Below, one piece after another: positions 43,920 to 53,527 of a stretch of DNA of 64,000 nt. The stretch's first letter is position 1, and the number at the start of each line of letters is the position of its first letter. A model generated the notes under the pieces. That model worked only from the letters and a program-made list of their open reading frames with translations, was not told the DNA's origin and did no database searches. The stretch covers positions 62,001 through 126,000 of the forward strand of contig NZ_LIQF01000002.1 of assembly GCF_001418205.1 (NCBI RefSeq). The letters are read 5' to 3'. Origin of the DNA: Marinomonas fungiae (GTDB lineage: Bacteria; Pseudomonadota; Gammaproteobacteria; Pseudomonadales; Marinomonadaceae). The position numbers were made by a program, and so were the translations under genes.

Positions 43920-44115
43920 GAAAGACAACCAATTTTTACAAACGCATGATTTAAAGCCATTACCAGCCTACCTAGGGGAATTCCCATCCTTAGCAAAACG
44001 CGAAATGGTAGCCGTTTACGTAAAAACATACCACCCTAATGAGTATTGTAACTTTGCGCAGCTAAGCTCCCAGTGGTATCTTAGCGGCCATTTTCGTGTG
44101 GATTGGATGGTCTTT
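43920..44115. promoter_or_regulatory. Divergent promoter region of the polysaccharide locus
   Basis: About 196 bp separate the GT2 start from the preferred start of the exporter permease. An in-frame extension of the permease runs through it but does not look like Wzm sequence. Promoters for both directions are expected here; no element is certain. Confidence 0.35.
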
Positions 44116-44931
44116 ATGATATCGACCAAGTGGTTCTGGCAGTATGCATTACCAATACAGCAGCGCCAGCTTATAGTACAACTAACAAAACGTCAGGTCT
44201 TACAACGATTCAAAGGCTCTATCCTTGGGTTGGCTTGGGTGTTTATCACCCCGATATTAATGCTAAGCGTTTATACATTTGTATTTAAATCCGTCTTGAA
44301 AGCCAAGTGGCCGGGGAATGAAGATGCCAATAACATCGAGTTTGCCTTGCAGATCTTTTCAGGGTTATTGGTGTTTAACTTATTTTCAGAGGTATTGAGT
44401 CGAGCTTCTAGTCTGGTAGTGGAGCAGCCTAATATGGTGAAAAAAGTCATATTTCCGCTACCAGTGCTGGCATGGGTGAATGTCTTAACTGCCTATATTT
44501 TTGCCGTGGTTAGCTTAGGGGTATTAGTCGTAGCGGCTTACTTTATGAGGTTAGAGCTAAGTATTCATATTTTGTCCTTGCCCTTCGTATTTGTGCTGGC
44601 ATTTCCTATGCTGCTAGGTTTGAGTTGGGGATTGTCGGCGTTAGGTGTCTATCTGCGCGATTTGGCTCAGATTGTGACATTGGTACTGACACCGCTAATG
44701 TTCTTATCGCCGATATTTTATCCTTCTTCCTCATTGCCTGAAGCAATCCAAGCAATTATTTGGATTAACCCATTAGTATTGCCTATAGAAGCCATTCGTG
44801 ATGCAGTAATGATTGGGTACTGGCCAGATTGGCTAGCCCTTATTCTTTATCTCTTAGTCTCTTTTATCGTTATGGTATTAGGGGCTGCGTGTTTTCATAA
44901 ACTTAAACGAGGGTTTGCCGATGTCCTATGA
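44116..44931 (+). CDS. wzm: ABC-2 polysaccharide exporter permease (Wzm-like)
   Basis: A 271-residue inner-membrane permease exporting an O-antigen-like polysaccharide. From residue 20 on, it reads QLIVQLTKRQVLQRFKGSILGLAWVFITPILMLSVYTFVF, the Wzm/KpsM signature. Six helices and LSPIFYPSSSLPEAIQAIIWINPLVLPIEAIRDAVM follow near the C-terminus. The frame is open back to 43900 but the extra residues are atypical, so the start at 44116 (normal family length) is chosen. It overlaps the ATPase gene by 11 bp. Confidence 0.9.
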   Translation: MISTKWFWQYALPIQQRQLIVQLTKRQVLQRFKGSILGLAWVFITPILMLSVYTFVFKSVLKAKWPGNEDANNIEFALQIFSGLLVFNLFSEVLSRASSLVVEQPNMVKKVIFPLPVLAWVNVLTAYIFAVVSLGVLVVAAYFMRLELSIHILSLPFVFVLAFPMLLGLSWGLSALGVYLRDLAQIVTLVLTPLMFLSPIFYPSSSLPEAIQAIIWINPLVLPIEAIRDAVMIGYWPDWLALILYLLVSFIVMVLGAACFHKLKRGFADVL

Positions 44932-47194
44932 GCTTGCCCTTAGTATCGAACAGGTGTCAAAAAGCTATCAGCTATATGACAGCCCCCAAGACCGTTTAAA
45001 GCAAATGCTCTTTCGTGGTAAACGCCAGTATTTCCGCGAGTATCAAGCCTTATCACCCCTGTCCTTTAGTCTACCTAAAGGGGAGGTGTTGGGCATTGTC
45101 GGGCGTAATGGCGCAGGGAAATCAACGCTACTGCAATTGATTTGTGGCACATTGACTCCGACTTCAGGAAACGTGGCGGTAAATGGTCGAATTGCAGCCT
45201 TGTTAGAGTTAGGCGCTGGTTTTAACCCCCAATTTACAGGCCGAGAAAATATTTACCTCTCCGCTTCCATCATGGGTGTCCCTAAGCAAGAAATAGAGCA
45301 TAAAGTTGAAGGCATTATAGACTTTGCTGGCGTGCGAAACTTTATCGACCAACCGGTCTCAACCTATTCAAGCGGCATGTATGTAAGGTTAGCGTTCTCT
45401 GTCGCCACCAGTATTGAGCCAGACATTCTTATTATTGACGAAGCGCTATCCGTCGGTGATGGGGATTTCGCGAGACGATCATTTGAGCGCATTATGGCGA
45501 TGAAAGAACGAGGCGCTACCATCTTATTTTGCTCCCACTCCCTTTATCAGATTGAAGTGTTATGCTCCAAAGCGATTTGGTTAGAAAAAGGTCGCCTTAT
45601 TAAGATGGGAGAGCCGGTAAAACTGGTGGCAGACTATCAGGCGTTTCTTGATCGACTGAGTCATCAACCTGACTCGACGCCAGAAGATGTACTGGAGCCC
45701 CGTGATACGGTATTGGAAGATAAGCCAATGCTAGAAGAGCCTCCTAAAGGAGAGTATGCCCGTATTAAAAAAGTGCTTGCTTCAACACTTCAAGAGCAAG
45801 GTGAACGGCTCGCTATCGAAAGTTGTGTCACGGATCTCACGCTGGATATTCAATTTGTATCAACGCTTAAAAACGAAACCCCTCAGATAGCGATTGCGGT
45901 ACACAATGCGGCAGGGCAATTGATAACCAGCTGCGCGGCATGGACAACCGGCGTCAAACCGAGTGTAGATCGACATGGTAATGGACAAGTTCGATTGCAC
46001 TTACCAAAATTGCCTTTATTAAAGGGCACCTATTACGTGGGCGTGTTGCTTTTCTGTCAACGTGGGTTGTTTCTACACGATGAAGCAGACCCGGTTGTCA
46101 CATTAGACGTGACCCAAGCCAATCAAGAGCGCGGACTGGTCATGCTGCCTCACTCTTGGCAAGTGACTACCCCCCAGCCTCGCATCGCTGAAACCGCAAC
46201 CGTCAAGCACGGAGCGCTTTCCGACCGCTGGCAAACACGTCCTGCCAGAGCGGAAGATTTCGCACAGTTGCAACGTGTCTACCAAGACGCTTTTCAGCAA
46301 CAGCTTAATAAGAGTACTTGGAACTGGAAATATCGCCATACCGATAGTGCGGGTTTTGTGGTCACAGAAGGGAATGAAATCGTCGCCTTTTGCGGCGGCG
46401 CGCCTAGGCAAGGTCTAGTGCAGGGGAGACCATCGACGTTTTGTCAAATAGGCGATGTGATGGTGCAAACCTCCCACCGCGGTGTACTCAGTAAGACTGG
46501 ACCATTTTATCGCTGTGTACTGCCTTTTATGGCGGATACTATTGGACAAGGTCGAGATTATGAATTTGCCTTTGGTTTTCCAAACTATCGACATCTACGA
46601 GTTGGTGAGCGACATAAGTTATACGCCAAATTCGATAAGATATTAGAAGCCACTTGGCCAGCTCCCCCCGCCGAATCCGACTCTTTCACTATGGCGGTTT
46701 GGGATGGCAGTGTGGAACAAGGAAAATTAATTGACCAACTTTGGCTTAAGATGTCCCAGCACATGGGTACCTATCTAGTCGGTCTAAAAGATCAGAGTTG
46801 GATGCGCTACCGCTTTTTAGAAAAGCCCCATGACCAATATCAGCTCCATTTTATTGGTTTAAATGACTGGCAAAGCAGTCACAGAGCGCCGATTGGTCTA
46901 ATCGTAACGAAAGACCACCCAGAAGCGGATCATATCGAGCTACTGGACTTTGTATGTGAGCCTCAACATGCGGCCCTAGTGATCAACGCTGCCCAGCAGC
47001 TGGCGACCCAGTTGCACAGGGCAAAAGTGTACGCGTGGTTAACAGCGAATGTGAGTCAATGGCTGACACAGACTTGCCCAGCACTGTTAGAGACAGATGT
47101 CGTCGTGCCAGGGAATGGGCTAGATAACCCAGAGCACACACAAGTCGCTGTTGGCAACTGGTGGCTCATGGGTGGCGACAGCGATTTTCGATAA
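44921..47194 (+). CDS. wzt: Polysaccharide ABC exporter ATPase (Wzt) fused to a GNAT acetyltransferase
   Basis: A 757-residue multidomain protein. The ABC domain (about 1-245) has GIVGRNGAGKSTLLQLICG, FNPQFTGRENIYLSASIMG, YSSGMYVRLAFSVAT and ILIIDEALSVGDGDF, as in Wzt/KpsT. A beta-sandwich glycan-recognition domain (Wzt_C type) spans about 280-415. From about 436 to the end is a GNAT fold similar to Eis-type acetyltransferases (RPARAEDFAQLQRVYQDAF, GFVVTEGNEIVAFCGGAPRQG, DVMVQTSHRGVLSKTGPFYRCVL, YEFAFGFPNYRH). ATG at 44921 has GAGGG 8 bp upstream. Normal Wzt proteins end near residue 430, so the acetyltransferase is an addition. I infer acetylation of the exported chain or its terminus. Confidence 0.88.
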   Translation: MSYELALSIEQVSKSYQLYDSPQDRLKQMLFRGKRQYFREYQALSPLSFSLPKGEVLGIVGRNGAGKSTLLQLICGTLTPTSGNVAVNGRIAALLELGAGFNPQFTGRENIYLSASIMGVPKQEIEHKVEGIIDFAGVRNFIDQPVSTYSSGMYVRLAFSVATSIEPDILIIDEALSVGDGDFARRSFERIMAMKERGATILFCSHSLYQIEVLCSKAIWLEKGRLIKMGEPVKLVADYQAFLDRLSHQPDSTPEDVLEPRDTVLEDKPMLEEPPKGEYARIKKVLASTLQEQGERLAIESCVTDLTLDIQFVSTLKNETPQIAIAVHNAAGQLITSCAAWTTGVKPSVDRHGNGQVRLHLPKLPLLKGTYYVGVLLFCQRGLFLHDEADPVVTLDVTQANQERGLVMLPHSWQVTTPQPRIAETATVKHGALSDRWQTRPARAEDFAQLQRVYQDAFQQQLNKSTWNWKYRHTDSAGFVVTEGNEIVAFCGGAPRQGLVQGRPSTFCQIGDVMVQTSHRGVLSKTGPFYRCVLPFMADTIGQGRDYEFAFGFPNYRHLRVGERHKLYAKFDKILEATWPAPPAESDSFTMAVWDGSVEQGKLIDQLWLKMSQHMGTYLVGLKDQSWMRYRFLEKPHDQYQLHFIGLNDWQSSHRAPIGLIVTKDHPEADHIELLDFVCEPQHAALVINAAQQLATQLHRAKVYAWLTANVSQWLTQTCPALLETDVVVPGNGLDNPEHTQVAVGNWWLMGGDSDFR

Positions 47195-47227
47195 GCTTGG
47201 CATCTCTTTTTTGCAACGGAACTAAAC

Positions 47228-48148
47228 GTGTTTGAACGATTTTTCACCCCCTACCATGCAGGCACGGCTGTCGTTGGGGAGCGCATAGCCATCTTGGCCC
47301 CTCATCCAGACGACGAAATATTTGGCTGTGGCGCCAGTGCGAGCAAATGGCAAGCCCAAGGTAAGCAAGTAAAAAGCTTTGTTTTGACGGCGGGTGTTGT
47401 GCGCAACGAATTCTCAGACCAGTCAGATGCCGAGCAAAAGCGTCTGGCGAAAGCCTTGCTTCGTGCTAATGAATCAAAAGCAGCTGCCAAAGTGCTTGGG
47501 CTACCTGAGCCCGAGTTTCTCAATGCGCAAGACGGTGAGTTATGGGATAACGTCATGATCGCCTCCGAGCTGGCCGAGCGCTTACAAGCGTGGCAGCCGA
47601 CGACCATCGTCGCGCCTTCCATTTGGGAAATGCACCGAGATCATCGGGCGACAGCTGAAATAGCGATTCGCTTGGCGCAAACACTACCAAGCGTTAAGCG
47701 CCTTTGCTTCTATGAAATAGGCGTACCGCTAATTGCCAATGTCATAGAAGATGTCACCGCTTTTAAATCCCTAAAATGGCAAGCCATGCAGTGCTTCCTA
47801 TCGCAATTGGCGTCCCAGCATTATGCCGAGCAAATCAATGGTCTAAATATTTATCGCACCTATACCCTCGGGTTGGACACACAGTATGCAGAAGCATTTT
47901 ACAGTGTCGATGTGGCGGAACTAGAGCCTTTATTACAAGAATATGCACCGACTCAAACCACCCTAGCGTTAAAAAATGCCGAACAGTACACTTACCTTTT
48001 ACAGCAACGGCTTGTTGAGCAACAGGAGCAAGTCCAGCAGCTAGAAACTGCACTTCAGCAGATGTACAGCAGCCGTTCTTGGCGCATAACATCACCGATG
48101 AGGAAGCTATCGAGCTGGTTAAAGCGACTTTCTGTGCAAAAAAAATGA
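47228..48148 (+). CDS. PIG-L family deacetylase with C-terminal coiled coil
   Basis: A 306-residue zinc deacetylase of the LmbE/PIG-L type, which acts on N-acetylglucosaminyl substrates. Motifs are AILAPHPDDEIFGCGASASKW (zinc His-Asp-Asp) and WEMHRDHRATAEIAIRL (third ligand). The start is GTG at 47228, 33 bp after the wzt stop. The last 70 residues form a Gln/Glu coiled coil (LLQQRLVEQQEQVQQLETAL) followed by YSSRSWRITSPMRKL, a tail common to membrane-associated glycan enzymes. With the GNAT-fused Wzt next to it, opposed acetylation and deacetylation of the same polysaccharide is a plausible inference. Confidence 0.9.
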   Translation: MFERFFTPYHAGTAVVGERIAILAPHPDDEIFGCGASASKWQAQGKQVKSFVLTAGVVRNEFSDQSDAEQKRLAKALLRANESKAAAKVLGLPEPEFLNAQDGELWDNVMIASELAERLQAWQPTTIVAPSIWEMHRDHRATAEIAIRLAQTLPSVKRLCFYEIGVPLIANVIEDVTAFKSLKWQAMQCFLSQLASQHYAEQINGLNIYRTYTLGLDTQYAEAFYSVDVAELEPLLQEYAPTQTTLALKNAEQYTYLLQQRLVEQQEQVQQLETALQQMYSSRSWRITSPMRKLSSWLKRLSVQKK

Positions 48149-48560
48149 ATACAAAATTAGCGTAAGTCCTTACAAAAGCATTGATTACTGTGTTGTATGT
48201 ATGACATCCTTGGCGGCTATGTAAAAATCTTTGTTTTTGTTGCGTATTTTTACCGAGAAAAACAAAAAACGCAGAGTAATTAAAAAAATTAGCATCGTGT
48301 GATGCCCGTCACATTCTTTTGACGGTAGCTCGATTACTCTGCAACACATGCTAGGTGATATCATTAAGTGTTCACCAAATTGTCATAAGCGTATTGCATT
48401 ATTGAGCAAGCTTGTAGCTTGTGCAGGCGCTATATGACCAGCAATAGGAACTCGCGCACAGTGCGCAAGTTAGCTAAAACTTATTCATGTAATTGGCAGT
48501 GACGGATTCAAAACTGTCGCATGAAGTTTAGTAAATAACCTTTGATCAAGGAGTTAATAA
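48149..48560 (+). promoter_or_regulatory. 412-bp leader/promoter region of the S-layer-like gene
   Basis: This AT-rich region precedes a strongly codon-biased gene. It contains CCGTCA-N8-TGACGG (48306-48325), a GCGCAC-A-GTGCGC hairpin (48454-48466) and an AAGGAG site 7 bp before the ATG. A T-rich/A-rich inverted segment at about 48224-48274 could end the upstream transcript. The promoter itself was not pinned down. A long structured leader would fit stable, abundant mRNA. Confidence 0.45.
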
Positions 48561-51500
48561 ATGGCTATTAGTCAACAACAACGTACGGATCTACTAACGC
48601 TTGTAGTTGGTATGTTCGACGCAGCGCCTACGTCTGAGCTACTTTCAGCTTTGGCAACAGGTCTAAATGATGGCGCTACGCTAGATCAGTATGCTGCGAA
48701 CCTAGGTAACTCATCTGAGTTCGGTGCACTTTACCCTTCATACCTAACAGTTGAAGAGTTCTCTGCTCGTTTTATCACTAACCTACTAGGTGGTAACACA
48801 TCAGAGCAAGCTGTAGCAGATGGCGCTCAGTTCGTAACTGACCTAATCAACGCTGGTTTCTCTACTGGTCAAGCTGCATACGAAGCAATCAAAGCTATTG
48901 CCGCTGCTCCACAAGACGACGCAGTATGGGGCGCAGCAGCAGCTGAGCTAAACAACAAAGTTGCAGTAGCTGACTACTTCGCAGTAAACGGTGACTACGC
49001 AGGTCTATCACTAGAGCAAATGCAACTAGTAACTGACGGCGTAACAGCTGACTCTGCTACCGTTGATGCTAAGAAAGCTGAAATCGACAACGGTACTATC
49101 CTAGGCGGTTCTTCAAGCGCTGAAGGCACTGAGTTCTTCCTAACAACTGCAACTGATGCGGGTTCTGCATTCCGTGGTACATCTGCAGCAGATGTATACT
49201 ACGCTGATCTAGGCCAAAACAGCTTTGCAGGCGGCATCTCTAACACATTGTCATCTGCTGACCGTCTAGATGGTCAAGGCGACTACGACTCTTTGTTCGC
49301 TACACTTGTTCCTGAGTTCTACGGTGTAACAGGCGACAACACTGTAGCAGTTATGCCAAAGACTGCGAACATCGAAGAAGTTATGATCAATGCTCGTGAC
49401 GTGTTCTCTACTGGTCAATCTGAAGCTGTATTTGGATCTTCTTACACAGACATCACACTAGATGCTCAGCTTATGACTGACATCCAAGTGATCGGTTCTT
49501 CTTACTCAAACGGCGATCTAATCATCGACAACCTAACGACGCTAACGGCAAATGGTAGCGCTCGTAACACGGCTGAGCTAACAGTAGTTATGGACCACAC
49601 AGCGGGTAGCGACAACGTTACTTCTGATCGTTCTGACTTGACTGTTTACATCGATGAAGATTACTTGATCACTGACCAAACTACTGGCGGTGCAGGTCTT
49701 GTTATCCGTATGTTGAACGCATTCTCTAACGTAGAAGGCGGCAACCCAGTGGAAGGTTACGATGTAATCTCATTCACAGTGGGCGAAACAGCGGTAAACG
49801 TTGACATCACTGACATCGCTACAAACTCAGCTCTAGACTACACTACAGCTTACGCTGCGGTAGTTGACGCGATTAACGCACAGTTAGCTGCGCAAGGTCT
49901 GAGCACGGTAACGGCTGCTATTAACGCAACTGAGCCTGCAGTATTCTCTATCCCAGTTGGTTCATACACGACTGGTAACTCTGCTGGTGTTTATTACCCA
50001 ATCACATTGACAAACACTGGTTCAGAAGCGCTTGCAGGTGTTGAGATTTCTCAATCTACAGTGCTTTACGACACAGACATGAACAACTCGTTCAATTCTA
50101 CAGCAGCAAGCACTGTTGAAAACCCATTAAGCATCAACATCGAGCTAGACAAAGTAGGTCGTGATGCAGACGGTGGTGATCTAACCATCGGTGCGAAAGA
50201 CCAAACTTCTGGCCCTAACAATAACACTGGTACTGATGTTGACCAAACTGACGGCATCGAAGTGTTCTACATCGACGTTCGCGGTGACGAGTCTCGTCCT
50301 TCTAACCTAGGTACGATCAAGTCTACTAACGGTGCACTAACAACTGTTTACGTTAAAAACGACGAAACAGACTTCGACGGTGCATCTCTAACAGTACGTA
50401 ACCTACTAGGTGAAGGCCAAGAGCTAGAACTGATCGATGCGTCTGCATTCACTGGTGACTTCTCTCTAGCAATGTCTGACCTTACTGGTCAGCAAGCAGT
50501 TACGTCTATCTTCGGTTCTGGTAACGACTCTTACAACTGGTCGTCTTCTGAAGAGGATTCGGTATCTTCTGGCAAAGCATACAGCATCTCTATGGGCGAA
50601 GGTGATGACACCGTTACAGCTAACCTTGATGGCGATTCTGTAGATGCTGTAGGTGAAAGCTTCACTCTATCAATGGGTGCTGGTGACGACACTGCTACTC
50701 TGACAGGTACTACTGGTGTTTCTGATGCGACAGTACTGGCACTAGACAACGTTAACGTTGATCTAGGTTCTGGTGATGACACGCTATACCTGAATACTGA
50801 AATCATCACAAAAGTAAACGCTGGTTCTGGCTCTGACTTCGTTGTGGTTGACGCTGATAATGCAGAGGGTACTGGTAACGGTGAAGCTGGTGAGTGGACT
50901 CTAGGTACTGGTAGCGACAGCATTGATGGTTCTTGGAATGCACGCGTTCTATACGAAGCAACTGTAACGGTAAACTTTGCAGGCTTCCAGCAATCTCTAG
51001 TGATCCCAACGACTGCAGCTAACAACTTTGTTGCGACTCAGGCTGACATCAATGCCGCGATTATCGCAGTAATCGAAGCTAACCCAGAGCTGTCTCGTCT
51101 ACTATCAACTGAAGTAAATGACGGTAGTGAAGATTCTCAGCAACTGACTATCACATCTAATGTGCAGGGTGCATACAACCTAGCGATCAGCATTAACCAG
51201 CCTACTGTTGTTGCTGCTGCAACTGCTGTAGCAGGTGATGTGACGATTGCACCTACAGAGTACAGTGCACTAGAAGCTGGCTTGCTAGCAACAGGTGCTG
51301 TTGCAGATTCAGCGGTTATCGGCACGGTAACACCTGAGGCAGATCTGCTTGCGGTTCTTAGCAACATCGACGGTAACCTAGACGAAGAAGGTAACGTTGC
51401 AGTTAACTTGGTTGTGAATGCAACTGAAGGTACTGACAACACAAACGCTACTTCACGCGCTATCATTGACATGGGTACTGGTGCGAATGATCTAGTTGTA

Positions 51501-53147
51501 CTAGACACTGATCAGGATTCTTCTGATACGCTAGTGTTCTCTGATAACTGGGACAAAGTATCTGTTCTTAACTTTGATGCTGCTTCAACAGCGGTTGGCG
51601 GACAAAACGAAGTTCAAACAATCGATGTTACTGGCGTTTCTGCTGGTGAAACAGATAACAATGGTGGTCTTCAGATCACTCTTGGTACTGGCGAAGTTGT
51701 TTTGGTTGCCATCAATACAAATGACGACGATCAAGCTATCTCTAACGCTATTGTAGCTGCTGTTAACGGCCTTGGTGTAACTACTAACGTAGTGGCATCT
51801 AACGTTGGTGGAACTAGCACTACCATTACTTTGATCTACGACGCATCAGAAGGTAACGTAGCAACTACTGAAGTGGCTGAGTTTATTGCAACTGATGCAA
51901 CTATGACTCAAACCACTACAGGTGGTGCTGCTGTTGCTGCTGTAGATGCAGTAGCTGAAGTAACAAACGTTGCATTTGCAGATGTCGATAATGCTGTCAT
52001 TGGTCAAGAGATCATTTTCGATGGTACAACCATTACTCTTGCAGACACTGACGGCTCAGGTGCTGTTGAAGTTGATGAAATCGCTCAACAAGTAGCTGCT
52101 GGCACTTACGCCAACTTTACTGTAACTGACTATGACTACAGTGCAGGTGTGGTACAGTTTACTGCAAACACTGCTGGCAATATCGCTAATATCGTTGCTG
52201 GTGATTTCACTGGTTCAGCCATTACTGATAACACAACTGCTACACCAGGTTTTGGTGCTGTTGGTACCGCAGTAACTGCAGGTCAGGATGGTGTTGATGC
52301 GGCTGCAGCTGTTGCAGAAGGCGATGACGTATTGACCTTCACTGCAGCGGACGAAGCGGGTACGCTTTCTCTATTCGTTGACCACGATGGTGATGCAACT
52401 ACAGATGCTCAGCAGATTGATGTTGCATTGTTGGCGGGTGATTCTGCAATCTCTGTTGCAACGAAAGCAGCTGCAGCATTGGATGCGGCACTTGATACTA
52501 ACTGGACAGTGACTGATAACGCTGACGGTACTGTAACTCTAGCTAAGTCAGCTGCGCTGGGTGCTGTTGAGTCTACAACTTACGTAGACGGTGCTGTTGA
52601 CACTGCAATTGCTGATGCACTGACAGTGACTCAAGGTCAGACAGGTTCTGGTATTACTCTTGCGGGCGATACTTTGGACTTCACTGCTTGGTTGGATGAT
52701 CAAACTTCAACTTCTGGCTCTACAGAGTCTGCGATCACTACAGCAACGACTGTTAGTGTTGTCTCTGCAGCGGCTAACTTGAACCTAGGTTCTAACGAAG
52801 TTGTGATCATTAACGACTTTGCACAAGATATCTCTGGTTCTCTGAACGAGACTTGGGCTCTACTAGATGCAGCTGATATCGATGCTGCTCTAGAAGGTTC
52901 TACTGCTGCATACGGTAACTTCCTAAACGGTGGTTCTACTGCAGTTGCAGATCCTACTAACCTAGTTGGTACAGGTATCAGCTCTATCCTTATGGTTGAG
53001 AATGATCAGAACGCTGGCGAATACAAGGTGTTCTCTGTTGAAACTAACGCAGCCGCTGCTGATGGTTCAGAGTTCACTGTTGAGATGCTTGGTGTTATCG
53101 ACTTCGGTGCAGAGCAGACTGCTCTGACTGCCGCTAACTTCGCTTAA
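48561..53147 (+). CDS. S-layer-like, RTX-containing secreted surface protein
   Basis: A 1528-residue acidic protein with no cysteine seen and no N-terminal signal peptide. Residues 1-190 are a helical module (SQQQRTDLLTLVVGMFDAAPTSELLSALATGLNDG...) like the N-terminal anchoring domains of RsaA-type S-layer proteins. The rest is Thr/Ala/Asp/Val-rich beta structure. Degenerate calcium-binding nonapeptides occur at about 650-760 (GSGNDSYNW, GEGDDTVTA, GAGDDTATL, GSGDDTLYL). The C-terminus (VIDFGAEQTALTAANFA) fits a type I secretion signal. Codon use is strongly skewed (CTA/CTT Leu, AAC Asn, GGT Gly, CGT Arg), unlike its neighbours, implying very high expression. Neighbouring polysaccharide export and SapC genes support an S-layer role. 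Direct homology is not claimed. Confidence 0.78.
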   Translation: MAISQQQRTDLLTLVVGMFDAAPTSELLSALATGLNDGATLDQYAANLGNSSEFGALYPSYLTVEEFSARFITNLLGGNTSEQAVADGAQFVTDLINAGFSTGQAAYEAIKAIAAAPQDDAVWGAAAAELNNKVAVADYFAVNGDYAGLSLEQMQLVTDGVTADSATVDAKKAEIDNGTILGGSSSAEGTEFFLTTATDAGSAFRGTSAADVYYADLGQNSFAGGISNTLSSADRLDGQGDYDSLFATLVPEFYGVTGDNTVAVMPKTANIEEVMINARDVFSTGQSEAVFGSSYTDITLDAQLMTDIQVIGSSYSNGDLIIDNLTTLTANGSARNTAELTVVMDHTAGSDNVTSDRSDLTVYIDEDYLITDQTTGGAGLVIRMLNAFSNVEGGNPVEGYDVISFTVGETAVNVDITDIATNSALDYTTAYAAVVDAINAQLAAQGLSTVTAAINATEPAVFSIPVGSYTTGNSAGVYYPITLTNTGSEALAGVEISQSTVLYDTDMNNSFNSTAASTVENPLSINIELDKVGRDADGGDLTIGAKDQTSGPNNNTGTDVDQTDGIEVFYIDVRGDESRPSNLGTIKSTNGALTTVYVKNDETDFDGASLTVRNLLGEGQELELIDASAFTGDFSLAMSDLTGQQAVTSIFGSGNDSYNWSSSEEDSVSSGKAYSISMGEGDDTVTANLDGDSVDAVGESFTLSMGAGDDTATLTGTTGVSDATVLALDNVNVDLGSGDDTLYLNTEIITKVNAGSGSDFVVVDADNAEGTGNGEAGEWTLGTGSDSIDGSWNARVLYEATVTVNFAGFQQSLVIPTTAANNFVATQADINAAIIAVIEANPELSRLLSTEVNDGSEDSQQLTITSNVQGAYNLAISINQPTVVAAATAVAGDVTIAPTEYSALEAGLLATGAVADSAVIGTVTPEADLLAVLSNIDGNLDEEGNVAVNLVVNATEGTDNTNATSRAIIDMGTGANDLVVLDTDQDSSDTLVFSDNWDKVSVLNFDAASTAVGGQNEVQTIDVTGVSAGETDNNGGLQITLGTGEVVLVAINTNDDDQAISNAIVAAVNGLGVTTNVVASNVGGTSTTITLIYDASEGNVATTEVAEFIATDATMTQTTTGGAAVAAVDAVAEVTNVAFADVDNAVIGQEIIFDGTTITLADTDGSGAVEVDEIAQQVAAGTYANFTVTDYDYSAGVVQFTANTAGNIANIVAGDFTGSAITDNTTATPGFGAVGTAVTAGQDGVDAAAAVAEGDDVLTFTAADEAGTLSLFVDHDGDATTDAQQIDVALLAGDSAISVATKAAAALDAALDTNWTVTDNADGTVTLAKSAALGAVESTTYVDGAVDTAIADALTVTQGQTGSGITLAGDTLDFTAWLDDQTSTSGSTESAITTATTVSVVSAAANLNLGSNEVVIINDFAQDISGSLNETWALLDAADIDAALEGSTAAYGNFLNGGSTAVADPTNLVGTGISSILMVENDQNAGEYKVFSVETNAAAADGSEFTVEMLGVIDFGAEQTALTAANFA

Positions 53148-53170
53148 TCCCTCTCTTTGAGAAAGATGCC

Positions 53171-53193
53171 AAGGGTTATCTTAGGATAGCCCT
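53171..53193 (+). terminator. First hairpin after the S-layer-like gene
   Basis: AGGGTTATC-TTAG-GATAGCCCT is a 9-bp stem with one wobble, located 24 bp after the stop. It precedes the stronger terminator and may protect the mRNA 3' end. Confidence 0.55.
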
Positions 53194-53205
53194 CGGTTAA
53201 AGCAT

Positions 53206-53238
53206 AAAGCCCTGTCACTTCGGTGATGGGGCTTTTTT
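53206..53238 (+). terminator. Rho-independent terminator of the S-layer-like gene
   Basis: AAGCCC.TGTCAC and GTGATGGGGCTT pair around a TTCG tetraloop and are followed by TTTTTT. This is a textbook intrinsic terminator. Confidence 0.88.
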
Positions 53239-53527
53239 ATTTTCTGTAGGATTAAATATCACGCATGTCTAAGCCACCCGCCTCAATAGATTGATAGATT
53301 GAAAAAGAATCTCGCTCAATCAGTCTTACTTGTGGCCATTTGTCGCTCCCCCAAGGGCAGAGCAATTGGATGGTTTGCCGTTTCGGTTAGAAGAATATCT
53401 GATCTGATCTGTTCGGTGCTAGGAGAGGATAATGTGAAGCAGGATGATGGCAAAAAATTAACGCAGAATACTGCGTGGCATAGCCAGTGCCGCATGAGTA
53501 CAGCGCTGGCTGATGTTTGAGAGCTGC
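53239..53527. other. Intergenic region between S-layer-like gene and sapC
   Basis: About 290 bp with no supported gene. A 73-codon plus-strand frame (TTG start) has no recognisable features. A short perfect hairpin, ACGCAG-AATA-CTGCGT, lies at 53461-53476. GCCAG and CTGGC arms around 53480-53512 could form a 3' structure for the convergent sapC transcript. Confidence 0.4.

Noticed and set aside
43900..44115. N-terminal extension of the Wzm-like permease
   Set aside because: The extra 72 residues overlap the divergent gene's start and do not resemble the cytoplasmic N-terminus of Wzm; the family-length start at 44116 is more likely.
50531..51025. 164-codon antisense frame inside the S-layer-like gene
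   Set aside because: Low-complexity Ser/Val/Pro frame produced by the biased codons of the sense gene.
53299..53520. 73-codon plus-strand frame between the S-layer-like gene and sapC
   Set aside because: TTG start without a ribosome-binding site, no recognisable motif, and it lies just after a strong terminator. Only the last 28 codons (GTG at about 53432) have an upstream AGGAG-like site, and that is too little support.
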